6,525 bases of DNA from an uncultured bacterium (lineage in GTDB: Bacteria > Patescibacteriota > Minisyncoccia > Phycocordibacterales > UBA2100). Of this stretch, positions 1 through 5,718 are shown piece by piece; the first letter of the stretch is position 1, and each line of letters begins with the position of its first letter. The position numbers and the translations under genes were made by a program. Location: contig CAIRSC010000052.1 of the NCBI GenBank assembly GCA_903881205.1, positions 1 to 6,525 on the forward strand, read 5' to 3'. A model generated the notes under the pieces. That model was not told where the DNA came from, ran no database searches, and saw only the letters and a list, made by a program, of their open reading frames with translations.

Positions 1-345
1 AAGTTCCTCAAGGCCCGACAGGATGGCGAGCCGATCACTATTTTTGGCGATGGGACCGTGACACGCGATTTCACGCATGTGAGCGATGTGGTGAATGCCA
101 ATGTGCTCGCAGCAGAAAGCCCGAACGTAGGGAAGGGAGAAGTGATCAATATTGGTGCCGGACGCAATGTATCCATCAAATACCTTGCAGACCTCTTCGG
201 TGGAGATATTGTGTATGCAGCGCCGCGCATCGAGGCGCATGATTCGCAAGCCGATAATCGCAAAGCAAAAGAACTTCTCGGGTGGGAGCCGAAGGTGGCG
301 CTTGAGGAAGGGATTGCCACTCTCAAAAAAGAAGCAGGGCTCTAA
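1..345 (+). CDS. NAD-dependent sugar epimerase/dehydratase, C-terminal part (5' truncated)
   Basis: The open frame enters from the left edge and encodes 114 residues before TAA. The sequence matches the C-terminal half of extended short-chain dehydrogenases of the GalE/UDP-glucose 4-epimerase type. In-window residues 16-31 read GDGTVTRDFTHVSDVV, the usual GDGxxxRDFxxVxDVV substrate-loop motif. NIGAGRNVSI (50-59) is the family's (F)NIGxGxxxS segment. D85, K88 and the LGWEP block (93-97) are the typical end, where a conserved Asp precedes a KAxxxLGWxP motif and a closing helix. Such cytoplasmic enzymes interconvert nucleotide sugars for surface polysaccharide. The Rossmann NAD site (GxxGxxG) and the catalytic YxxxK lie outside the window, so the exact substrate cannot be named. 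The stop is 13 nt before folD, so co-transcription is likely. Family assignment is firm; the specific reaction (4-epimerase or 4,6-dehydratase) is not resolved. Confidence 0.88.
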   Translation, partial: KFLKARQDGEPITIFGDGTVTRDFTHVSDVVNANVLAAESPNVGKGEVINIGAGRNVSIKYLADLFGGDIVYAAPRIEAHDSQADNRKAKELLGWEPKVALEEGIATLKKEAGL

Positions 346-358
346 ATATACATACTCT

Positions 359-1162
359 ATGAATATTGACGGACGCGCGATCGCGGAAAGTATTTATATA
401 GAATTGTCCGCACGCCGCCAAACGATTGCCGGCACAGTCAGCCTCGGCATCGTCGTGGCATCGCATGATCCGGTGATCGAATCATTCGTGCGAATCAAGT
501 CGCGTGCCGCAGCGCGCCTCAATGTAGAGCTTCGCCGACTCGACCTGCTCAATCAGCCCACGACCGCCGATGCACTTGCGGCGATCGAGCAGTTGGGCCC
601 CAAGGTGGACGGTATCATCGTGCAGCTGCCACTTCCTAATGCGCTCGATACAGACGCGGTGTTGGCCGCGATTCCGCCATTTCTGGATGTGGACGGTATC
701 AATCCCTCAGTCGCAGATGCAGATCGCGTTGTTCTAGCACCGGTGGCAGATGCCATCGAAGAAATATTGAAACGGGGGGATTTTGATGCGACCGGCAAAA
801 CATGCGTCATTGTCGGAGCCGGTAGACTCGTCGGTGTACCCGCGGCGCACCTGATGCGCAGTCTTGGCGCGCACGTTTCTGTCGTTACGCTCGAATCCGG
901 ATCACTCTCGGAGCTCAAAGATGCCGACATTGTCATTCTCGGCGCCGGCAACCCCGGCTTTGTGAAGCCCGAGATGCTCAAGGACGGAGTGGTGCTTATC
1001 GATGCCGGTACCTCAGAGCAGGGCGGCAAGGTGATAGGGGATGCCGATGCGGCATGCGCCGAGCGTGCGGCTCTCTTCACTCCGGTCCCCGGGGGCATCG
1101 GCCCGATCGCGGTTGCTATGATATTCAAGAACCTCTTCGATCTTATTGATAAGAACAAATAG
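359..1162 (+). CDS. folD: Bifunctional methylenetetrahydrofolate dehydrogenase/methenyltetrahydrofolate cyclohydrolase (FolD), divergent
   Basis: This 267-aa protein is slightly shorter than the usual 280-300 aa. FolD oxidises 5,10-methylene-THF to methenyl-THF and hydrolyses that to 10-formyl-THF in the cytoplasm. Seen: DGIIVQLPLP (84-93), DVDG (110-113), a dinucleotide site GKTCVIVGAGRLVG (146-159), GAGNPGFVK (195-203), IDAG (214-217) and the C-terminal TPVPGGIGP (241-249). The catalytic lysine is K47, in SFVRIK. Unusual: the Tyr four residues before that Lys is Phe (F43); the canonical KDVDG is LDVDG; the PCTPxG motif after it is missing (VLAPVADAIEEIL at 125-137); and GRSxIVG of the cofactor loop reads GAGRLVG. 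The ATG at 359 was chosen because the family N-terminus (xxIDGxxIAxxI) begins there; the frame is open further upstream but runs over the epimerase gene. No clear SD is visible, so translation may be coupled to the upstream gene. Confidence 0.92.
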   Translation: MNIDGRAIAESIYIELSARRQTIAGTVSLGIVVASHDPVIESFVRIKSRAAARLNVELRRLDLLNQPTTADALAAIEQLGPKVDGIIVQLPLPNALDTDAVLAAIPPFLDVDGINPSVADADRVVLAPVADAIEEILKRGDFDATGKTCVIVGAGRLVGVPAAHLMRSLGAHVSVVTLESGSLSELKDADIVILGAGNPGFVKPEMLKDGVVLIDAGTSEQGGKVIGDADAACAERAALFTPVPGGIGPIAVAMIFKNLFDLIDKNK

Positions 1163-1167
1163 TGCGA

Positions 1168-1191
1168 CCCCGGACACAACATGTGCCGGGG
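1168..1191. terminator. Strong GC hairpin between convergent genes
   Basis: CCCCGG (1168-1173), a single bulged A, and CAC pair exactly with GTG and CCGGGG (1183-1191) around a 5-nt loop. It lies 5 nt after the folD stop and 10 nt before the end of the minus-strand oxygenase gene, where a shared terminator is expected. Neither side has a real T tract, so it may act as a weak terminator or a 3'-end stabilising stem. Confidence 0.5.
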
Positions 1192-1201
1192 CCGGTATTC
1201 A

Positions 1202-2068
1202 TTAGAGCTTGATTTGACGTTCCTTCGCTTTGATATCCGCGTCATGAGCGAGCAGCCAGAGCACATCAGAATCAATTGCGGCCGGATGGACGAACGTCAC
1301 GATGCTGTACCGGTCTTCACCGGGCTTGCGATCGTATCGTACACCATGCGGGCAGCCGTTGCCGATCTGTTGCGTCGCCGCGATATATTTGCGGCCGAAG
1401 AATGCACAGACGGCATCGTTTGAGCATTCCTTGATCCGCACCTTGGACCCGTCGGGAAGAAAGATGTAGAGGCCTTGGTGCGACGCCTTCCAATGGATCG
1501 TGATGAGACTGCGATCAATATGCGGATACGCATCGGACGAGCCTCCTTCGGTCGGCAGATAGCGCAGTACGCGAGTGACCGACGTGCCGAGATGGATGCG
1601 TTCGTAGAGTGAGCCGCTGTACGGTTTGTTGCGACCGTACGACGTATCGATGCATTCGGCGATACCGAGCGCATACTCGCGGGCCTTGGTGTCGAGGTCG
1701 GACACTGCGGTGAGAAACTCACCATATCGTGCTTGAGCCTCCGCGCCGTACGCGGCACCGCGAATGTACTGAAAGACGAACTTGTTCTCGCCGTCGTTTT
1801 GATCGTGTTTAAGCCCGGCCTCTTGTTCGTACTTCGGCCCGTAGGTATCCGCAATATGCGTGTGCCACGGGAACAAAGAGCGAAGATCCGGATCTTCAGT
1901 CAGCGTCCTCATGCCGGACATAACGGCGGCGGAGCGCGACCTCACAAGTGCGGGATTTGCCGAGAGTTCGATCGAGTTGTTCCGCTTGAGAAAGATGTGG
2001 GCCCCGCGACTGAACAGGCCGTCGGCGGATGTGTGATCGAACTCCGGAGACGTCATTGCCATGCTCAT
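1202..2068 (-). CDS. Isopenicillin N synthase-like 2-oxoglutarate/Fe(II)-dependent oxygenase
   Basis: The 288-aa protein has a complete non-haem iron site of the double-stranded beta-helix oxygenases. The iron ligands are H183 and D185 (PHIDRSLITI) and H241 (GCPHGVRY). R253 and S255 (DRYSIVTF) form the RxS motif that binds the 2-oxoglutarate carboxylate. The 58-residue spacing from first to distal His, the VLRYLP strand (167-172) before HxD, and GLYIFLPDG (199-207) afterwards follow the order of the isopenicillin N synthase/plant DIOX family (LRxxxYP...HxDxSLxT...GLQ...HR...RxS). Residues 1-150 would be the DIOX-N-like helical part but are too divergent to confirm. Three Met codons occur in the first five residues; ATG 2068 was chosen because an AGGAG lies 7 nt before it. 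The enzyme is probably cytoplasmic, with no signal peptide or membrane segment. The substrate cannot be predicted. It is transcribed divergently from secD. Confidence 0.8.
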   Translation of the reverse strand: MSMAMTSPEFDHTSADGLFSRGAHIFLKRNNSIELSANPALVRSRSAAVMSGMRTLTEDPDLRSLFPWHTHIADTYGPKYEQEAGLKHDQNDGENKFVFQYIRGAAYGAEAQARYGEFLTAVSDLDTKAREYALGIAECIDTSYGRNKPYSGSLYERIHLGTSVTRVLRYLPTEGGSSDAYPHIDRSLITIHWKASHQGLYIFLPDGSKVRIKECSNDAVCAFFGRKYIAATQQIGNGCPHGVRYDRKPGEDRYSIVTFVHPAAIDSDVLWLLAHDADIKAKERQIKL

Positions 2069-2075
2069 GGCGGTA

Positions 2076-2080
2076 CTCCT
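2076..2080 (-). promoter_or_regulatory. Ribosome binding site of the oxygenase gene
   Basis: On the minus strand AAAAGGAGT precedes ATG 2068 with a 7-nt gap after AGGAG. This decides the start over the two further in-frame Met codons at residues 3 and 5. It contrasts with secD on the other side of the same intergenic region, which has no SD. Confidence 0.8.
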
Positions 2081-2134
2081 TTTACGCTTGCTGTGAATGG
2101 ACCTACGCGCACACTAACACCCCTATTTTTCGGA

Positions 2135-2156
2135 GTTTTCCACAGGTGTGGAGAAC
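2135..2156. repeat. 22-bp imperfect palindrome of two facing DnaA-box-like sequences
   Basis: GTTTTCCACA (2135-2144) and TGTGGAGAAC (2147-2156) are inverted arms matching at 9 of 10 positions around a GG centre. TTTTCCACA fits the DnaA-box consensus TTWTNCACA; the opposite arm reads TTCTCCACA, one base off. It lies about 70-90 bp upstream of the oxygenase start. It could be an operator for a dimeric regulator or a DnaA site. A direct repeat CACCCCTA (2118-2125 and 2224-2231) flanks it at a distance. Confidence 0.45.
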
Positions 2157-2161
2157 TTTTC

Positions 2162-2187
2162 GGCCAGAAAAGGGCTGCCCCTTGGCC
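2162..2187. repeat. Bulged hairpin in the secD/oxygenase divergent region
   Basis: GGCCA (2162-2166) pairs with TGGCC (2183-2187) and AGGG (2171-2174) with CCCT (2179-2182), leaving a 4-nt bulge on one side and a CTGC loop. It is moderately stable and has no T tract. If the oxygenase transcript starts near 2200 it would lie in that leader. Its function is not evident. Confidence 0.3.
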
Positions 2188-2202
2188 AAACCGTTGTAAT
2201 AG

Positions 2203-2219
2203 GTATACCCAGTCAGATA
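2203..2219 (-). promoter_or_regulatory. 17-bp element, minus-strand copy (inverted partner of 2284-2300)
   Basis: The minus strand reads TATCTGACTGGGTATAC. The same sequence with one change (T to G at position 9) stands at 2284-2300 on the plus strand, 64 bp away and pointing the opposite way. Each copy contains the GTATAC part of a -10-like box (TATACC here). If this copy is a promoter it would fire toward the oxygenase gene with a leader of about 130 nt. It could equally be an operator half of a looping repressor. Confidence 0.5.
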
Positions 2220-2273
2220 TCCGCACCCCTAATTCATGGCTCAAACAAAGGAAAAAATTGGTTTATGAAAGAT

Positions 2274-2301
2274 TTGGAGAATTTATCTGACGGGGTATAC
2301 T
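2274..2301 (+). promoter_or_regulatory. secD promoter giving an apparently leaderless transcript
   Basis: The -10 box TATACT (2296-2301, 5 of 6 to TATAAT) is preceded by a weak -35, TTGGAG (2274-2279), at a 16-nt spacing. Only 7 nt separate the -10 from ATG 2309, so transcription would begin at or within a base of the start codon. No SD is present in the 25 nt before the ATG, which agrees with a leaderless mRNA. Confidence 0.6.
2284..2300 (+). promoter_or_regulatory. 17-bp element, plus-strand copy overlapping the secD -10 box
   Basis: TATCTGACGGGGTATAC matches the reverse complement of 2203-2219 at 16 of 17 positions. Its last bases form the -10 hexamer of the secD promoter. A protein bound here would block or position RNA polymerase at secD. 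The flanking bases of the two copies differ, so the match is confined to this unit. Confidence 0.5.
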
Positions 2302-2308
2302 GCTGGCC

Positions 2309-3628
2309 ATGGCATCAAAACGCGTTTCAGCGCTCATAATCCTTATTATCGGTATCGCGATCGGTTGGTTCGTCTATCATGGGCAAGTCGCAGGCACCAA
2401 GCAATTCCGTCTCGGTCTCGACCTCTCGGGCGGCACCCAACTGACCTACCGTGCCGATCTCTCCAACCTCGCCGGCGGTGATGCGGCCGATTCACTCGCG
2501 GCACTCCAATCGACGATCGAACGCCGCGTGAATCTCTTCGGCGTTGCCGAACCGATCGTGCAAACCGAACACTCCAGCGCTGTCGCCAGAACGTCTGAAG
2601 AGAGACTCATCGTAGAACTTCCGGGAGTCACCGACACGCAAAAGGCGATCGACCTCATCGGCCAAACGCCGGTCCTTGAATTTCGCATGCTCAAAGCGGG
2701 AGTGACACTTCCTGCTGATATCTCCACATCGACCATCGCCGCGAGTTTCGAACCCGCTGCGATCACCGGCAAAGATCTTGCTTCCGCGGAGCTTCAGTTT
2801 CAAAGCGGCACCGGACTCGCAACACAACCGGTCGTCGTCCTTCATTTCAATACTGCCGGCTCTAAGATGTTCGCTCAGCTGACGAAAGATAACGTCGGAC
2901 GCACGTTCGGTATCTTCCTCGACGGCATCCCGCTCTCGATCCCGGTCATCCGCGAATCGATCCCCGACGGTACTGCGGTCATCTCAGGTGGCTTCACCGC
3001 CGAAGAGGCCAAGACGGTCGCACGCAATCTCAACTACGGAGCGCTTCCGGTCCCGATCACACTCATCTCCACCCAGACCGTCTCCGGAACGCTTGGCACG
3101 AAGGCGGTGCACGATGGGCTCATGGCAGGGGCTATCGGTGTGCTCGCCGTCATGGCCTTTATGATCATCTGGTACCGCCTGCCGGGTCTCGTCGCATCGA
3201 TCGCACTCATGCTCTACATCGTCGTCATCTTGCTGCTCTTCCAGTGGATACCGGTCACACTCTCGGGAGCGGGTATCGCGGCATTCATTCTCTCGGTGGG
3301 TATGGCGGTCGACGCCAATGTGCTGATATTCGAGCGCATGAAGGAGGAGCTGCGCTCAGGCAAAACGAGCACTGATGCGATCCACGACGGATTCGGTCGC
3401 GCATGGCCGTCGATCCGCGATTCCAACATCTCGTCGATGATCACTGCCGTCATTCTTTTCTGGCTCGGATCGTCACTCGTGAAGGGCTTCGCGCTCGTCT
3501 TCGGGCTGGGTGTCTTGGTCTCAATGCTTACCGCAATCACGGTATCGCGCACCTTCCTCATCGCTCTTGGTGTCAACGCAAAGTCGGGCGTTGCGCGCTT
3601 CCTCTTTAGCTCAGGCATCAACAAATAA
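2309..3628 (+). CDS. secD: Protein translocase subunit SecD
   Basis: SecD is an RND-type inner membrane protein that works with SecF to drive late steps of SecYEG export using the proton gradient. The 439-aa length is shorter than E. coli SecD (615 aa) and typical of compact SecDs. Seen in order: TM1 (about 8-24); the LGLDLSGGTQL motif (35-45); the P1 domain with TIERRVNLFGV and LIVELPGV; the LNYGALPVPI and GTLGTKAVHDGL transition (about 245-271); then TM2 (272-289), TM3 (294-314), TM4 (about 317-341) containing the signature GMAVDANVLIFERMKEE (M332, D335), N373 before TM5 (375-392), and TM6 (about 393-420). D335 corresponds to the conserved Asp implicated in proton movement. The ATG at 2309 gives a normal positively charged start before TM1. 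secF follows after 4 nt, forming an operon. Confidence 0.97.
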   Translation: MASKRVSALIILIIGIAIGWFVYHGQVAGTKQFRLGLDLSGGTQLTYRADLSNLAGGDAADSLAALQSTIERRVNLFGVAEPIVQTEHSSAVARTSEERLIVELPGVTDTQKAIDLIGQTPVLEFRMLKAGVTLPADISTSTIAASFEPAAITGKDLASAELQFQSGTGLATQPVVVLHFNTAGSKMFAQLTKDNVGRTFGIFLDGIPLSIPVIRESIPDGTAVISGGFTAEEAKTVARNLNYGALPVPITLISTQTVSGTLGTKAVHDGLMAGAIGVLAVMAFMIIWYRLPGLVASIALMLYIVVILLLFQWIPVTLSGAGIAAFILSVGMAVDANVLIFERMKEELRSGKTSTDAIHDGFGRAWPSIRDSNISSMITAVILFWLGSSLVKGFALVFGLGVLVSMLTAITVSRTFLIALGVNAKSGVARFLFSSGINK

Positions 3629-3632
3629 TTTT

Positions 3633-4538
3633 ATGTTCATCGTTAAACATCGCGGGCTCTTCTTCACTCTCACGGCGGCATTCGTCGTAGCGGCCCTCAT
3701 ATCGGTCTTCTCGTACGGACTGCATCTTGGTACCGACTTCGAAGGCGGAGCCCTCGTACAGGTGACGTATCCTGCTGCGCGCCCGGATGCGGCGGTGCTC
3801 CAAGCATCGCTCGACCAAGGCGGCTACAAGGGATACTCGCTTCGCGAAGCCAATACGCAAGACTACATTCTCCGTGCCCCTGCGCTCACGGCTGTTCAGC
3901 GCGAGTCCCTCGTACAGACATTCTCCGTCGCAGGGGACACTGCGACGATCTCGCAGCTCACTGAAGTGGGCCCTACGATCGGTACTGAGCTGAAGAATAA
4001 GTCGCTTATCGCGCTCTCGCTCGTGCTGTTGTGCATCCTGCTGTTCATCGCATACGCGTTCCGTCGTGTGTCGCGCCCAATCTCGAGCTGGGTCTACGGA
4101 CTCATCGCACTCGTGACACTCGTGCACGACGTGATCATTCCGGTGGGCTTTTTCGCATTCCTCGGACACGTGCAGGGAGTGCAGGTAGACACGCTTTTCG
4201 TCACTGCGATCCTCACCGTGCTCGGCTTCTCGATCCACGATACGATTGTGGTCTTCGACCGAACCCGTGAGAACCTCGCGATCAATCACACCAAGAACAT
4301 CAAGGAACCGTTTGAAGAGACCGCCGGCCGATCACTCAATCAAACCTTCGTGCGTTCGATCAATACATCGCTCACCGTGCTCATCACGCTCTTGATCCTC
4401 TACTTCGTCGGTCCTGCATCGACCAAGGACTTCTCGCTGACACTTCTCGTGGGGATCATCGCGGGAACCTACTCTTCGATCTTCCTTGCCACACCGTTGC
4501 TCGTTTCGGTCGCCAAGTGGCAGGAAAAGCGCTCCTAA
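3633..4538 (+). CDS. secF: Protein translocase subunit SecF
   Basis: This 301-aa protein is the partner of SecD in the SecDF complex. Seen: TM1 (9-27) after MFIVKHRG; GTDFEGG (33-39), the SecF version of the D-x-x-GG motif; a short periplasmic P4 domain; VGPTIGTEL (112-120) leading into TM2 (about 125-142); LTVLGFSIHDTIVVFDRTREN with S200-I-H-D203 in TM4; then GRSLNQTFVRSINTSL and the last TMs ending in GIIAGTYSSIFLATPLL. The family usually has SIND; here Asn is replaced by His (H202) next to the conserved Asp, a small variation. The start at 3633 was chosen because the family N-terminus begins there; the frame is open upstream only by overlap with secD. There is a 4-nt gap after the secD TAA and no SD, so translation is probably by reinitiation or coupling. 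Confidence 0.97.
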   Translation: MFIVKHRGLFFTLTAAFVVAALISVFSYGLHLGTDFEGGALVQVTYPAARPDAAVLQASLDQGGYKGYSLREANTQDYILRAPALTAVQRESLVQTFSVAGDTATISQLTEVGPTIGTELKNKSLIALSLVLLCILLFIAYAFRRVSRPISSWVYGLIALVTLVHDVIIPVGFFAFLGHVQGVQVDTLFVTAILTVLGFSIHDTIVVFDRTRENLAINHTKNIKEPFEETAGRSLNQTFVRSINTSLTVLITLLILYFVGPASTKDFSLTLLVGIIAGTYSSIFLATPLLVSVAKWQEKRS

Positions 4539-4582
4539 TACGGCTCAACTGAGCCATCGTACCAAGGGTTACTCTCGGTACG
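4539..4582 (+). terminator. Two tandem hairpins after secF, no T tract
   Basis: GGCTC (4542-4546) pairs with GAGCC (4551-4555) around AACT. CGTACC (4558-4563) pairs perfectly with GGTACG (4577-4582) around 13 nt. They begin 3 nt after the secF stop. Without a U run they may be a Rho-type or 3'-protecting structure rather than a classic intrinsic terminator. Confidence 0.4.
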
Positions 4583-4593
4583 GCGGGAAGTAC

Positions 4594-4622
4594 TTGACAA
4601 GTAATCATGGGTCTGATATTAT
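4594..4622 (+). promoter_or_regulatory. Near-consensus sigma-70 promoter
   Basis: TTGACA (4594-4599, 6 of 6), a 17-nt spacer and TATTAT (4617-4622, 5 of 6) make this the strongest promoter visible in the window. Predicted transcription starts near 4629. No gene starts within 185 nt downstream, so it drives either a long leader or an independent RNA. Confidence 0.85.
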
Positions 4623-4628
4623 CTTCCT

Positions 4629-4763
4629 TAAGAGCAGTTTCAGAACTCCCCGTGCCCGCGCAATCGAATTAGATACAAAGGGCAGCAGCGTAGTTATAAG
4701 GGTATATCCCTCTCCTGAAGCGAAAGATATCTCAAAGCCCCGTGGTCTCAGACCCGGGGCTTT
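4629..4763 (+). ncRNA. Candidate small RNA or long 5' leader upstream of the 157-aa gene
   Basis: About 135 nt run from the predicted start of the consensus promoter to the end of a strong hairpin. No credible reading frame lies inside it. A 21-codon frame starting at ATG 4608 overlaps the promoter itself. The RNA contains AGGG/CCCT around TATAT (4699-4712) and the terminal stem. GAACTCC (4643-4649) is the exact complement of GGAGTTC (4805-4811), which includes the SD of the next gene. CTCCT (4712-4716) is a second complement to that AGGAG. No match to tRNA, SRP RNA, 6S or tmRNA landmarks was found by eye. It may be an attenuated leader of the downstream gene or a separate sRNA. Confidence 0.45.
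4734..4763 (+). terminator. Terminator-like hairpin ending the candidate RNA
   Basis: AAAGCCCCG (4734-4742) pairs with CGGGGCTTT (4755-4763), continued inside by GGTC/GACC around a TCA loop, with one bulged T. This is a very stable stem. The T tract is only the TTT inside the stem, so termination may be partial and read-through into the next gene is possible. Confidence 0.55.
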
Positions 4764-4790
4764 GCTCGTATATGCATATCGGGCTATATT
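4762..4790 (+). promoter_or_regulatory. Possible second promoter for the 157-aa gene
   Basis: TTGCTC (4762-4767), 17 nt, then TATATT (4785-4790, 5 of 6) would start transcription near 4797, giving a short leader with the SD at 4804-4808. The -35 is weak (TTG only) and overlaps the end of the terminator-like hairpin. Confidence 0.4.
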
Positions 4791-4815
4791 CCAAGTCGGA
4801 CAAAGGAGTTCCCCG

Positions 4816-5289
4816 ATGAAAAAACTCACGTTCGCCGTCAATGACGGCGTGCTTCTCACGGCAATCGAGAAGGGTATCGTGCCATATTTGCCACACGGCG
4901 ATATTGCGTTCTACCAAGGTCTTCCCGGTAGTTGGCCGCGCTCGCTGCTGCTAGTGGTCGGAGTCTCGGGTATCCCCGACGGATCTGACATCGATACCAT
5001 CATGTGTGCTCGTGATCGCAATCAGTCGTGTGGCGTGATCGCACTTTCTCCGAGCCCCGTGAAATGGGGAATGCTGGCGAGGTACCATCAGGCGACGAAA
5101 TTCACGTGTTTCGTGGCGGCCGGAGTGGAAACCTCGTATGCGCGCCGCATGATCCCCGGCATCGATATTCTGAGCGACATCGGCGACCTCGTGGTCCCCG
5201 GTAAACAGATCGCGGAGTATCTCTGGAAGGCGGTCGAACAGAGCGAAAGGCTCGGTCCGATTCCTCGTCCGTATGCATCCTGCGGCTAG
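4816..5289 (+). CDS. Hypothetical 157-aa alpha/beta protein
   Basis: I do not recognise the family. The start is set by AAAGGAG seven nt before ATG 4816; the frame is open much further upstream, but that part crosses a promoter, a hairpin and the secF end. The protein begins with a short strand (KKLTFAVND) and has a hydrophobic strand LLLVVGV (44-50), a second strand GVIALSPSP (73-81), a third, FTCFVAAG (96-103), and a final helix IAEYLWKAVEQSERLG (132-147). The alternation of strands and helices, a charged ND after strand 1, and the spacing recall a degenerate response-regulator receiver (CheY-like) fold. However, no phosphoacceptor Asp is seen at the end of strand 3 (VGVSGIPDG), so this is only a guess. 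No signal peptide or membrane segment is visible. The gene ends before a good terminator and so appears monocistronic. Confidence 0.7.
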   Translation: MKKLTFAVNDGVLLTAIEKGIVPYLPHGDIAFYQGLPGSWPRSLLLVVGVSGIPDGSDIDTIMCARDRNQSCGVIALSPSPVKWGMLARYHQATKFTCFVAAGVETSYARRMIPGIDILSDIGDLVVPGKQIAEYLWKAVEQSERLGPIPRPYASCG

Positions 5290-5313
5290 AACCTGCACAT
5301 TGCACCAAAAGAA

Positions 5314-5347
5314 AACGCCGGCTATGAAAGCCGGCGTTCGTTTTTTT
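5314..5347. terminator. Bidirectional intrinsic terminator
   Basis: AACGCCGGCT (5314-5323) and AGCCGGCGTT (5329-5338) form a perfect 10-bp stem around ATGAA, followed by CG and seven T (5341-5347) on the plus strand. On the minus strand the stem is followed by TTCTTTTG. It sits between the ends of two convergent genes (5289 and 5363) and can serve both. Confidence 0.95.
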
Positions 5348-5362
5348 GGCACATCTCTTCGG

Positions 5363-5575
5363 TCAGAGAGACGCGATGTAGAGATTCGCATTATCCTGCT
5401 TTGATTCGCGCGCGCGGTGTGTTTCCGCTTCGCGCAGATCGGTCAGGACCGAGCCAAGACTGCGGCCGCTGATGAGATCATTCTGCAATTTCGTATGCAG
5501 GGGATGATCAGTCGTGCCGAAGACCGTCTTGAACTGCTCCGTAAGCGCAGTTTTGTCCGATTCGTTTGCCGCCAT
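5363..5575 (-). CDS. Hypothetical 70-aa soluble protein
   Basis: The family is not recognised. The 70-residue product is hydrophilic and charged, with no membrane segment or signal peptide. It looks mainly helical, including TEQFKTVF (12-19), LHTKLQNDLISG (26-37) and VLTDLREAETHRARESK (43-59). The start ATG 5575 is supported by an AGGAG 11 nt upstream on the minus strand, a slightly long spacing. Its stop (TGA) lies 15 nt from the T tract of the shared bidirectional terminator, a normal 3' arrangement, which adds support for a real gene. Nothing in its neighbours (an unknown convergent gene and a structured non-coding stretch upstream) suggests a function. Confidence 0.6.
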   Translation of the reverse strand: MAANESDKTALTEQFKTVFGTTDHPLHTKLQNDLISGRSLGSVLTDLREAETHRARESKQDNANLYIASL

Positions 5576-5640
5576 TGGTATACGTGCTCCTATCTATTCT
5601 ACGAAAAGAGCTGCAAAGAACGCGCAGCGGTGGGTTACAC

Positions 5641-5669
5641 ATCTGGCCAGATCTCGTCTTGCGATCTGG
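5641..5669. repeat. Perfect palindrome overlapping an inverted repeat
   Basis: ATCTGGCCAGAT (5641-5652) is a perfect 12-bp palindrome. Its right half is reused: CCAGATC (5647-5653) pairs with GATCTGG (5663-5669) across a 9-nt loop. The two structures exclude each other in RNA. It lies about 70-95 bp upstream of the 70-aa minus-strand gene, a plausible place for a regulator site. Confidence 0.5.
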
Positions 5670-5718
5670 AATCTGACTCGAGACATCGGGACAGAATCCA
5701 ACTCACAAACTTCGAACC

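Noticed and set aside
553..1275. 240-codon minus-strand frame opposite folD
   Set aside because: It is a shadow of folD: low-complexity Ser/Ala/Thr translation, no motifs, and it crosses the convergent hairpin.
1733..2290. 185-codon plus-strand frame over the oxygenase start and divergent promoters
   Set aside because: It runs antisense to the oxygenase coding region and over the whole regulatory region; no SD and no recognisable domain.
3618..4289. 223-codon minus-strand frame opposite secF
   Set aside because: It is a shadow of secF with a His/Glu/Arg-rich translation; secF motifs on the other strand are unambiguous.
4608..4673. 21-codon ORF that could be a leader peptide
   Set aside because: Its ATG lies inside the spacer between the -35 and -10 boxes, upstream of the predicted transcript start, and it has no SD.
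4629..4763. SRP RNA, 6S RNA or tmRNA identity for the candidate RNA
   Set aside because: No GNAR tetraloop helix of SRP RNA, no large central bubble with pairing ends as in 6S RNA, and no tRNA-like ends or tag frame of tmRNA could be found.
4486..4815. In-frame open extension upstream of the 157-aa gene
   Set aside because: It overlaps the end of secF and passes through a consensus promoter and a strong hairpin. The SD at 4804-4808 fixes the start at 4816.
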